A DNA stretch of 64,000 bases from Parastagonospora avenae f. sp. tritici 18332-5 (lineage: Eukaryota > Ascomycota > Dothideomycetes > Pleosporales > Phaeosphaeriaceae): assembly GCA_022559985.1 (NCBI GenBank), contig JAFJTR010000058.1, forward strand, positions 124,001 to 188,000, read 5' to 3'. A program made the translations under genes and the position numbers. The notes below the pieces were generated by a model. It saw nothing but the letters and a program-made list of their open reading frames with translations, had not been told where the DNA came from and did not search any database. Within the stretch, counting starts at the first letter, position 1, and each line of letters starts with the position of its first letter. Positions 33,566-42,963 of the stretch are shown here, one piece after another.

Positions 33566-34590
33566 ATGGACGCTGACACGACGAAATCCGGTTCTGCCAT
33601 CCCCTCGCACGTAAAGGGCGAGCAGATGGCTCAAAAGGTCCCCACCGAAGTACGCGATCAGAAAGAGAGGGAGAACCTCTACAATGCCATAGACAAGTCC
33701 AACCGAGGTCGCCAGCCAGTCGACTTTGAGGGAACGAGCGGTAGCTACTTCCCCGCAAAGACTGCTGCAACCAACATGAATGGACATGTCCCTCAGGAGA
33801 CTCACCATGTCGTCAATGGCGAGATCGACGTGGAAGGCTACAACCAGGGTAGCAAGACGCCACTCAAGACCAGCCGCGCCCACAGCCCGTACACCCAGCA
33901 CCCCACCATCGACTTCGACGGGCTGAGTTGGCCTAGCAAGGGCACTCTAGCGCGCAAAGAGGCAACCGAGGAGGAGAAGAAAGAGCGTCTCGAGAAGCTG
34001 TCGGGTGCTGTCAGAACGATGCTCGAGTGTCTTGGTGAGGACCCAGACCGCGAAGGTCTCCGAGACACTCCCGACCGTTACGCCAAGGCACTGTTGTTCT
34101 TCACCAAGGGATATGAAGAGAACCTACGAGACATTGTCAACGGCGCAGTGTTCCACGAGGACCACGACGAGCTGGTTATTGTAAAGGACATTGAGATTTT
34201 CTCACTATGCGAGCACCACCTTGTGCCGTTCACTGGCAAGGCGAGTTTCATATTATTCACTGGCTGAACAAGGACTGACCTCTCTAGATGCATATCGGCT
34301 ACATTCCCAACCGCCGCGTGATCGGACTCTCCAAGCTCGCCCGCATCGCTGAAATGTTCTCTCGCCGACTCCAAGTCCAAGAGCGCTTGACAAAGCAGGT
34401 AGCCCTCGCCCTCTCAGAAATGTTGCAGCCGCAAGGTGTCGCAGTTGTTGTCGAGTCAAGCCATTTGTGTATGGTGATGCGCGGCGTCCAGAAAACCGGC
34501 GCGACCACAACAACAAGCTGTATGCTGGGACGCATGCGATCGACCGCCAAGACGAGGGAGGAGTTTCTGCGCCTTATTGACCGGCGGTAG
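33566..34590 (+). CDS. FOL2: GTP cyclohydrolase I
   Basis: Exons 33566-34240 and 34288-34590 encode 325 residues. The enzyme turns GTP into 7,8-dihydroneopterin triphosphate, the first step to folate and tetrahydrobiopterin, in the cytosol as a homodecamer. Visible marks are the zinc and active-site segment SLCEHHLVPF, then HIGYIPNRRVIGLSKLARI, the second zinc cysteine in SSHLCMVMRG, and the C-terminal REEFLRL. The N-terminal 130 residues are a fungal extension of low complexity. The intron starts with GC (AAG|GCGAGT) and ends CTCTAG: using the nearby GT breaks the frame, while the GC donor joins FTGK to MHIGYIP as in all family members. Confidence 0.95.
34241..34287 (+). other. GC-AG intron in GTP cyclohydrolase I
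   Basis: A 47-bp intron with 5' GCGAGT and 3' CTCTAG and a CTGAC-like branch sequence about 12 bases before the end. The conserved FTGK-MHIGYIP junction requires this boundary. Confidence 0.8.
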
Positions 34591-34974
34591 GTGGACGGAT
34601 AACGATATCGACACGGAGTTCAAGGTTCAGGAGTACGTGCAGAGTTCATCACTCGGGCTAGCTAGGCCGTAGTCATTTCTTCATACACTCTAGATGCATT
34701 GCCTTTCAACAGGCCCTTGATACATTTAAGATACATAAACAATGGCAATAGTTTCCCATCGTTTGTATAGCCGTTGTAAACACTTCGAGATGAGGGGTGA
34801 AGTGGCACAGCGGTGATGGCTATCGATTCGTGTAAGACCCCTGCTAGCGTCTGGCTGGGGTCGTGAAACCGCGTTTCCACAACAAACAACGGCTGTCATC
34901 TCGACACAATTCTTATTTCACCACAACGTAGCGCTGCCCCAGATCTCCGGAGAAGATCCCGCATGGCATAAGCA
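34591..34974. other. Intergenic spacer
   Basis: 384 bp between co-directional genes. No gene is seen. Confidence 0.45.
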
Positions 34975-37719
34975 ATGGCACGAACGCGATCCTCGTACAC
35001 AGCGAGCCCGACACGCTCTGGCTCACCAAGACGCAGCCCGGCGCGTCGAGCATCTAAAGATGGATCGGAATATGAGATGGACTTGGATGCGCTTGGCCTC
35101 AACTCGACTTTCGAATCGACTGAACTGCAAGCCAGCTATGACCCGCCGGTCGACCGCGTTGATACCAGCGAAATAGAAGGACCGGAAGACTTCACCATGA
35201 ACATGACCTATTGGATGACGGCCGAGCTCCCGCTATCGCAAATCAAATCGCGAAAAGAAGCCAAGGGCAGAGTTCAGGAGACGCGGATGGACGCAATGCA
35301 AGAGGAGGAGGCAGCACAGGACATGACCGCAAAGGGCGACCAAGCGATCATTCAAGGAACACCAAGACTCCTCCCGGATGGAAACTCGAACTCTGCATCG
35401 CCGACAAGACGTGCAAATGGCACCACCGACGAACGCGCATACAGCACACCAGCATCCGAACGGTCCATGGAAAATGACGAGAAGGTCCGCAGTTTCCTGA
35501 GCAACTTACCCGACACGGAAATGGAGGGCGCAATTGCGGGTACACCACTGCATATGCCTAGACAGAGCTTTCTGCAGATCCCACGACCGTCACCACCGAA
35601 AGCACGATCACTACAGCCTACAGTCGAAGACTACGACACGCCTCGCAAGCCAACGCAAGAGACGGTCATACACCATGCCTCAGCCGTCATCGAGGCGCGC
35701 GACCTCGAGGCGCTACAACAGCAACTTGCTGAGTTACAGGCGCGACTGGGCAAGCAAGACCTTGCATCTCAGACACGCATCACTGAACTCGAAACCATTC
35801 TTTCGTACACGCGCTCGGAATTGGAAAATGCACGCACAGAAAGCTACAGGCACAAAGAGAACGTTGTTACGCTTGAGAAGACCATGGAGCAACAGAAGCG
35901 AGAAATCGAAGAAGGGAGCCTAGCCGCCAAAGCACGGATGAAGGCCAAGGAGGAGGCCTTGGACTCCAAGATGCACGAGTTTGGAGATGAGATGCGCTTG
36001 CAGAACGTGGCTAAATTGCAGAGTCAGCGTGAGGAATTTGAGCGACAACTTCAAGCGCTGAAGGAGTCGAAGTGTCTAGCCGAAAACGAGGCTAGCTCGA
36101 AGAGCCAGACTCTGGAGCAGGTTCAATTGGACTGTGACAAGCTGAGACGCATCAACGGACAACTCCTGCAGGAAGCGGCAGGAAAGCAGGAAAAGGAGCT
36201 TAACGCAGGTGATCAAGTTGTGGACAAGCATCACGTCGAAATCACTCAACAACTGTCTTTAGTCCAAGCACGAGCAGATGATCTGCAGGCACGGCTTGAA
36301 AGGGTCACGGTGGAGGCAAAAGCCATACGCGAACATGCTCAGCAGAAGGAAAAGGAGCATGACGCTGTAGAAACAACAACACGTGCACGCACGGCGCGGA
36401 TCACGGAGCTCGAAAGCAACCTTCAAGCCGCACGCTTTGAGCTAGAGTGTGCGCAAGCCGATGTATCTGCGAAAGAACAGCTGTTCCGAACGAACCTGGA
36501 ACTAAATTCTCGCCTTCGAACGATTCAATCCGAACTGAACACAACGCGCTCGAATTTGATGGGTAGAGAGGAGCCATCTAAACAGAACCTAGAACTTGAA
36601 ACTCGCATCCAGGTCTTGCAAAGTCAGCTGCAATCGAGTCGTGAGGAAACCTTGGCCAAGGACCAGGAGATCATGCGCCATATCAGATCGCAGGAGCAAC
36701 TCGAGCAAAGCCTCAACACCGCGCAAGGCCGTATCGAAGGACTTGAGACTACTACAAATACACTTCGACAGCAGCTCGCAGAAGCTCATCGCGACAACGC
36801 TAGGTCACAGACCAGACACAAGAGTCTAGAGCGAGACCTACAAGACATCAACGAGCGCCTGGAAGATGCCCAGGTTGAAGCTGATCGGCGTGTTGCTGAT
36901 GTAGAACAGAAGGTTAGCAAAATGAAGGACACTAAACTGGAGACGGAGCGCAAGCTCCGAGAGCTTCAGAGTCAGCGCGACGACCTGGTTGAAGGGCATG
37001 AAGCTATGTTGGCCGATGTGCGCGACAAAGCCGAAGACGCGGTGCGGAAAGCTGGCGCCTTGCTCAATCAAGAACGCACCGAAAAGCGTCGTATTATCAA
37101 GGACCTTAACAGGGCCAAGGATGAGTTGTTGCAGAGCCGTGCAGAAGGTGCTCAGAGGTTGGCAGAAGGCGGCGAATCATCTGATGAGAGCGAAACGTCC
37201 GTATCATCGACAAACACCAAGGAGAAGGACATGGAGATCAAGAGTCTCCGAGAGATCATCCGCAAACAAGTCTCGGAAATCAAAACGCTGAAGGCCGAGA
37301 CAAGCACTTGGCGCAAAGAAAGCAAGAAGCTCAAGGACACGGTGGAATCTTACTCTGATCTCGGATCCGCAATCGATGGCCTTAAGGAAGAGATAAGCAC
37401 GCTTCGCAGTGAAAAATCTGCTCTACAAGCTAGCTTGGAGGACCAAGAAGCCGTCAACGTTGCAATGGACGAGAAGCTTGCGAAAGTACTAAGCAAACTT
37501 ATGAAAGAGCGTGCCAGGACAGTTGTCGGTAAGCGAGATGGACAATGGCAAGAAAGCGTCGGACAGGTGCAAAATGACAAGGAGCTCATGAGCAGAGTGC
37601 TCCTGCGGCAATGGGGAAGAGAGGAGCTTGGCATCGCTGATGAGGACCACGGCGAAAAGCAAACGTATCAGTACAAGTATTCTAAGAGGGAGAGTGTGAT
37701 GGGGTGCTCAGGAAAGTGA
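34975..37719 (+). CDS. Long coiled-coil protein, possibly spindle pole body or cytoskeletal
   Basis: Single exon, 914 residues, start at 34975 (MARTRSSYTASPTRSGS). The N-terminus is basic and Ser/Pro-rich with SPRR-type sites that could be CDK targets. A conserved-looking block FTMNMTYWMTAELPLSQIKS (residues about 73-92) precedes a disordered section. From residue 240 to the end the sequence is almost continuous heptad-like coiled coil (LQQQLAELQARLGK, NINERLED-type repeats), with a short Ser-rich break near residues 725-745 (SSDESETSVSS). No motor or enzymatic domain is visible. The architecture resembles fungal spindle-pole or kinetochore scaffold proteins, but I cannot name a family with confidence. 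Almost no introns over 2.7 kb is unusual compared with its neighbours. Confidence 0.75.
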   Translation: MARTRSSYTASPTRSGSPRRSPARRASKDGSEYEMDLDALGLNSTFESTELQASYDPPVDRVDTSEIEGPEDFTMNMTYWMTAELPLSQIKSRKEAKGRVQETRMDAMQEEEAAQDMTAKGDQAIIQGTPRLLPDGNSNSASPTRRANGTTDERAYSTPASERSMENDEKVRSFLSNLPDTEMEGAIAGTPLHMPRQSFLQIPRPSPPKARSLQPTVEDYDTPRKPTQETVIHHASAVIEARDLEALQQQLAELQARLGKQDLASQTRITELETILSYTRSELENARTESYRHKENVVTLEKTMEQQKREIEEGSLAAKARMKAKEEALDSKMHEFGDEMRLQNVAKLQSQREEFERQLQALKESKCLAENEASSKSQTLEQVQLDCDKLRRINGQLLQEAAGKQEKELNAGDQVVDKHHVEITQQLSLVQARADDLQARLERVTVEAKAIREHAQQKEKEHDAVETTTRARTARITELESNLQAARFELECAQADVSAKEQLFRTNLELNSRLRTIQSELNTTRSNLMGREEPSKQNLELETRIQVLQSQLQSSREETLAKDQEIMRHIRSQEQLEQSLNTAQGRIEGLETTTNTLRQQLAEAHRDNARSQTRHKSLERDLQDINERLEDAQVEADRRVADVEQKVSKMKDTKLETERKLRELQSQRDDLVEGHEAMLADVRDKAEDAVRKAGALLNQERTEKRRIIKDLNRAKDELLQSRAEGAQRLAEGGESSDESETSVSSTNTKEKDMEIKSLREIIRKQVSEIKTLKAETSTWRKESKKLKDTVESYSDLGSAIDGLKEEISTLRSEKSALQASLEDQEAVNVAMDEKLAKVLSKLMKERARTVVGKRDGQWQESVGQVQNDKELMSRVLLRQWGREELGIADEDHGEKQTYQYKYSKRESVMGCSGK

Positions 37720-37925
37720 TGATGGAGCAATGGATGCAAAACATATATGAAATGAGCATGGTATGCTCATCCGAAGCTTCATTCGTGCCGTCCCTCTATC
37801 ATATGCCGTGGTATATCATACTCCAAACGCCCAACTCTCCCAACGTGAAATATTGCTCGCTGAAATGTCATACGGTACCGCGTTTGAGCTACCGATGTCC
37901 ATGTCCAATCATTCGAATTCGTCCC

Positions 37926-38369
37926 TCATAGTACACCTTTCCTCGCTAGCTCAACCTTCTTGGCGAACTCGCCCTCCTTCCAGCCACCTTTGCTCCCGCA
38001 AATGGCAATACCGTCACCCAGTTCGGCTTTGTCTTCGACGCTCTCCCATGCGCAGGGACAGTGGTGTGGGAAGTGGACGCAGGAGAGGGTACCGGGGCAC
38101 AGGTAGTGTGAGCATTGTGCTGGTAGGAGTGTTAGCAAGTGATGATTTGGAATCTAGCGATTGACTGGAGATGTATGCAAGGAAATTGCGCTCAACTCAC
38201 CTCCCTCATATTGCGCCTGGTACCATGAACTATCGCTCCTGACATCCTGTGGTTCTTGGTGTTGCTGGTGTCCTTGGTTGCCGAACATCTGGTCGAAGAA
38301 ACCGAATTGTGCGCTTGAGGAAACGAACCATGCGCTCAAGACTACGATGATGGAGGTGAGGCGTGCCAT
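37926..38369 (-). CDS. LCL2: LCL2, small secretory-pathway protein
   Basis: Exons 38369-38201 and 38119-37926 give 120 residues. A signal peptide (MARLTSIIVVLSAWFVSSSA) is followed by QFGFFDQMFGNQ and a Gln/His-rich linker. The conserved C-terminal half follows: SSWYQAQYEGG, then CSHYLCPGTLSCVHFPHHCPC and ELARKGVL. This is the pattern of the fungal LCL2 family (long chronological lifespan 2); the yeast member is tied to ER-associated degradation and lifespan. The six cysteines suggest a disulfide-stabilised lumenal or secreted domain. It is divergent from NOP10, with 299 bp between starts. Confidence 0.92.
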
Positions 38370-38668
38370 GATATCGATTTGGTGTGCTCGGCGTATGGTA
38401 GTATATGCGTGTGGTGAAGGTGTCTTGGAAGCATGAAGTGGGTGATGTGGAGCTATTCCATGCCAAGCGCGCAGGGATCAAGTGCTCGGTGGTCCGCAGA
38501 AAAGTCCGCACGCGAGGAATCTTTGCGATTGAGCTTTACGACTTCACGACCACGACCACGACCACGACCACGGCCAACACGTACACATCCACCCGCCGTC
38601 CTCACCCGCCAATACCGCAGCGTACGCACATTCTCCCCTTGCTCGCACGCGATTCTAACGTTCCCAGC
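38370..38668. promoter_or_regulatory. Compact bidirectional promoter, LCL2 / NOP10
   Basis: 299 bp between divergent starts. It contains four perfect CACGAC hexamers in tandem at 38545-38568, with partial units on both sides, on the NOP10-proximal half. Confidence 0.6.
38545..38568. repeat. CACGAC tandem repeat, four units
   Basis: Four adjacent perfect copies of CACGAC with degenerate copies flanking. It sits about 100 bp upstream of the NOP10 start, in promoter or leader. Confidence 0.85.
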
Positions 38669-38931
38669 ATGCATCTCATGTTCGTGCCCGACCCGCAGAA
38701 CCCGGCCAAGCGCATCTACACACTCAAGAAAGTCATCGACGGCGAGGTCAGCAAGAGCGCGCATCCCGCTCGTTTCTCCCCCGACGATAAGTACTCGAGG
38801 CACAGGGTTACTATCAAGAAGCGCTACGGATTGCTCTTGACCCAGCAGAGTGAGTGCAGCAAAGACACGAGGACGGAGTCAAGGGAGAAGCTAACGAATC
38901 TGCAGAAAACAAGGTCGCCGAGCGATCTTAG
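38669..38931 (+). CDS. NOP10: NOP10, H/ACA snoRNP subunit
   Basis: Exons 38669-38849 and 38906-38931 (56-bp intron) give 68 residues. It starts MHLMFVPDPQNPAKRIYTLK and continues with SAHPARFSPDDKYSRHRVTI and KKRYGLLL, the whole-length signature of NOP10. NOP10 binds the pseudouridine synthase Cbf5/dyskerin with Nhp2 and Gar1 in nucleolar H/ACA particles that modify rRNA and help 18S processing. The fungal protein is normally about 60-70 residues. The tiny last exon supplies a basic NKVAERS tail. In this window it is the second ribosome-biogenesis gene after PWP2. Confidence 0.95.
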
Positions 38932-41544
38932 ACAACGAGTGCTTGAGCAGATGGCGTTTTAGGGCGTATGGGCGAAAGACTTCAGGAAAAGCTACGGAGG
39001 CGACCTTCTTGTGTCAGTATTCTATTCGAAAGCAATCAACAAGTTCGAAAACATGTCTCGTTTTCTCCTTCAAAGCACTGAATCTTGCACCGCGTAATTG
39101 TCGGCTTTCCCCACCCTGTCTGCTCCATCTCAAGCGCATTGCATGTCCTTGCAGTCCGGCTCTATCATCCGTGGCAAATGTCGTCTAGCCCAGAGAGCAT
39201 TGCATCTGCACATGTGGCTCCGTCCCACAACCTCTGACTGAGCTGTGCGCTGTGCCCAGATGAGCCGCGGGCATAATGTCCGAGGCATGGATGAACCACA
39301 CCCCATGTAGACAAAATTTATAGCTGTATTCAACCAGGCCAGGATGCTGGCGAACAGAGGCGAGTGTCATGAAGAATGCCCCCACGCCGCACGTCGATCC
39401 GTGTCGCGCGCATGCCTATTTAATTGACCTGCACGCATGCCACTTGGACGTGGGGGGTTCAGTCATGCCGGCAAAGAGCGATTGAGATGCATCATCATGT
39501 TGAGAGTAGGCCAATGGCTTCCAAAGACGTCGTTGCGACCCACAGTGGTCCATCTCCCGCCCGCAGCTATCTGATTATCTGGGGCTGCTGGTGCACGTCA
39601 TTGAAGGGTTGCAATTGTCCAGTAATATGGGCGCCAAGGAAAGTGGTGAGAGCACCGGCGAGATGGACGTCCACGGGTAGTGGTGTGCAGTACAAGTGCA
39701 GTACAAGTGCAGGTGAGATGCGGGGTAGTGTGCCGCACGTGTTACACGACCGTCCGCTGACAGCACGGCACGTCAATGTTGTTCTGACCTCGGCGGTGCG
39801 GTGGCGAAAGTCCTAGCCACAATCTGCTTGCAGATGTGCTGAGTATGGTTTGATAGCGCGTATCGCGAGCCGCAAGGGAACAAGTGGTGGCCCAGGGTCC
39901 CAACGACGGCGGCGGGTATTCGCGCTGCAACCACGCAACCCCTCGGCTCAGCTCCCGGCGAGGACTGCAGCCATGCACGCAATCATGTCCTGCAACTCGT
40001 CGTGGGACCCGTCGATTCGAGGTGTGAAAGAATGTGCATGGATGACAACAGCTAGTCCAACAATAGGCCCGGCTTTGGAGCAAGACCCGTGGCAGTCGTC
40101 ATCTCGTGGGAGAACAGCCGTCACGAGCGCCAGGCCTCGATATGCTGTTGTAAGCTCACTCGCCAGCAGCTGTTCTCTAGTGGCCGCTGCTGTTGTGCCA
40201 TGTCGTCAGCCTGCTTTGCACCAAGGCAATGAAGATCCAGGTACATTCAGGTACAGCCTGCGGTTGGCGACAGGCCACTCATTCGCCTTTGGGATGCTTT
40301 GGTGGGGCGCACGGGCGCTCTTTGTGTCGAGGTTCCTTGCAGCTGGAGCAGAATCACTGCATGTCCGCACCTGCAACAAAGACGATGCATTGTGGCTGCT
40401 TCTGACGTCTGCCAGAATGACTGCGGCGACACTCACTCGCCGGCTACAACCATGCTTCGACCGAGCGGCCTTGAACTCCAACCGTCCCAGCTACGTGGGC
40501 GGGCCCCGTCTCTGGAAAATTCTCGGAGTGCCCCTTCGAGTCACCACTCGGAAAACCTACACAACCTAGGAAACCCTGGCTCCACTCTAGCACGTCCGAG
40601 TACATAGATTTATAGTCCTCCCAGAAAGCAAACGCTCCTGAAAATCTGCCACCCTATGCGCCTGGCTTGCCATCCTCTGGCCAGACCACTATTTTAGTCT
40701 TATTCACGCGCCGCCCTAGTCAGCAGCAAGTGACCGCTCTACGCGCAGAACCCATTCTTGCGTCCAACCGTCCTCCGTCCGTCTAAACCCGCGTCGACTC
40801 ATCCCACGCTCTCATCTTGCCCTGCCGCTTGCTTGCAGGAAATCTCTGGAACACGACTCCAAATCTGCCTCCAGCTGTACCGTCCGAGGCCCCTCCAACC
40901 AATTGCAGCATCTGTGCAAGCATCCGTCCCCACGCTGCACGGCTTACCCCGTAACCCTGGCCAGTACAACGAAAGGCCATTCGCGACGAGTTTCGTAGTA
41001 GGTACGCCTAGCGTCGTATTGCTTTCATCTACTTCTTTGGCTACCCCGTATTTCGGCTTACCATGTCAGCTCACGTTGTGTCACTTTGCTCTCGTCCCCC
41101 ACAGCCCTGACATACCCGCCGTCGACAGTTGACTTTCAGTTGGATATTTGGGATGAATTTCGGATTCAAAAATAATACTTCACATTGGCCAGTCGGACAA
41201 GGTATGCAACCAAGGTCCACGAAATGCTGATCTATAACTAATACTGCAACCCCAACGTGCAGAACACATCAACAGATAGACTCCCCGCTGTAGACCGTGA
41301 TATTCTCCGCATTTTGAGTTAGGAATCTTTTAGCTCCACCAGTTGTCAGAACTGGTATTGCTTTTTGCGATTTCGTCCAGATCCGATAGGCTGCTTTCCT
41401 CCGTCCCTGGGCTACCCCGATCTTACCGCAAGCCTCGTGGAAATCTTACTTGCCTGTTCTGCAAGTAGCTTACAACAGCTACCCACGGCAACGCGATCTG
41501 TCGTCATTAAGGACACTATTCTTATCGATCCGCCCCTGCACGTA
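38932..41544. other. Gene-free stretch between NOP10 and the ACT-domain gene
   Basis: 2.6 kb. Open frames of up to 239 codons (39850-40569) are Ala/Arg/Ser-rich without motifs, overlap frames of similar length on other strands and look like GC-rich non-coding sequence. A short direct repeat of AGTACAAGTGC lies near 39688-39712. The C-rich 40700-41100 part may be a long 5' leader of the next gene. Confidence 0.5.
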
Positions 41545-42963
41545 ATGGACTCGTCTATGACATTGCTGAGTGCACACATCCAATTTTTGGTAAGTTAGTC
41601 TCGTATATCGCGTGCTCATGTGGGCAGTCTTAGGACCAAATTTACCTTTGATGCTTAGGTCTTTTGGTGGTTGGTCCGTGTGTGCGCGGAGGACTACTCT
41701 TATATTTCGCCTCCTGCACAGAGCCTTCTGCCCTGCCTAACGAACACCAGCTAACATGATCACTTTCAAGGATACGCAGCTTGCTCTCATACACATTCCG
41801 CTGCACCTGTACTCAAGCTTTCTTCAGTCTATCCTCCAGTTGCTTTTGCCGAATGCATCCCGTAATGGCTGTACCAGTAATGGTCATGGAGCTGTACAGT
41901 CATCCAAAGGCTGGCCATACGAGCATCCTTTTGTGAACATATCCATCACGCCAATCGAGTGTTCTATAGTATGCTCACGAGTACTTGCGAATGAACTTTT
42001 CGTACCTGTTCTCAGCCTTCTCGACACACAGTCGAAAAGCCAGGTGCATATTACATCCGACGACTTTGTTGTCATGCAAGTCGATGGCGAGGGACTTGAT
42101 GCAGGACAAAGGGTGTTGGAGCTTACAAGCCCTCTTGCTTTAGCTGGCATGTAAGCAAAATCCTTCGAGCCTTGAAATGACTCTACTGATCACATTACAG
42201 TCCAATCTTCTTCATAACAACATATTTTGCCGACTACATTCTTGTCCCACTGCGACATCGACAGCAGGTTGTGCAGGCATTGGAGGAACGTGGCTTCCAG
42301 TTTGAGGACCAGACATCATCATACGTAAACCCCTACCATCACGGCCGAAAACATTCGTCTGCCTCGCTCGAAGTTCAACCGCCCAGCACTCCTCCACCAG
42401 CGACCATCTCGGAGCTACAGACCAGAACTTTCACTACTCTGAAGCGTCGCAGCATTGTTCCAACCGTCGATTCCGAGATTCGTCTAGTACAATGTGCTGG
42501 CCGTCGAGATAGTGCCAACGGTATTAGCCAAAGTCGTAACCGCAATAGCATGACAAGCGCAGCCGATGATGCGCTTCATCTGGGACTCGTAAAATGCCTC
42601 ATAGCTCGACCATATCCCAGATTTTTATCGCTCACGCTAACGGACACCGAAGCCGCCTCACTCCTTCTCGACCACACATTACTCCCTAATTTTACCCAGG
42701 ACGTCCTCTTGGGCTCAAAAGATGAATATCTCACGCCAATCACGCTCGATCTTCGAGGTCTGCCTGTGGAGAGCACGGGCATTGTCTGTGGTGTTGCAGG
42801 TCGCTTGGTCGGAGCGACAAGTGGACAAGTAGAAAGCCCCGTAGAGATGAGCTATCTTAGTACTGCTCGCGCAGGAACGGTCATGGTTGCTGAAGAAGAG
42901 CTGGATCGCGCTCTTGGCGCCTTGCGTGGCGCGGAAAACGGAATTATGGCTACTGCAGATTAG
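41545..42963 (+). CDS. CASTOR/GATS-like ACT-domain protein
   Basis: Exons 41545-41589, 41771-42150 and 42201-42963 give 395 residues. The first exon (MDSSMTLLSAHIQFL) joins to DTQLALIHIPLHLY, and after the third exon's GIPIFFITTYFADYILVP an ACT_7-type ligand-binding motif is recognisable. A second ACT-like half lies near residues 270-390 (DLRGLPVESTGIVCGVAGRL, then FLSTARAG-like MSYLSTARAGTVMV). In animals CASTOR1 binds arginine and regulates GATOR2 and TORC1; the role of fungal relatives is not settled to my knowledge. A Ser/Thr-rich insert (HHGRKHSSASLEVQPP) separates the halves. Intron 1 (181 bp) is much longer than the window's norm, so a small exon inside it could have been missed. Confidence 0.75.

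Noticed and set aside
39850..40569. 239-codon plus-strand open frame
   Set aside because: No motif, composition dominated by Ala/Arg/Ser, and similar frames overlap on the other strand.
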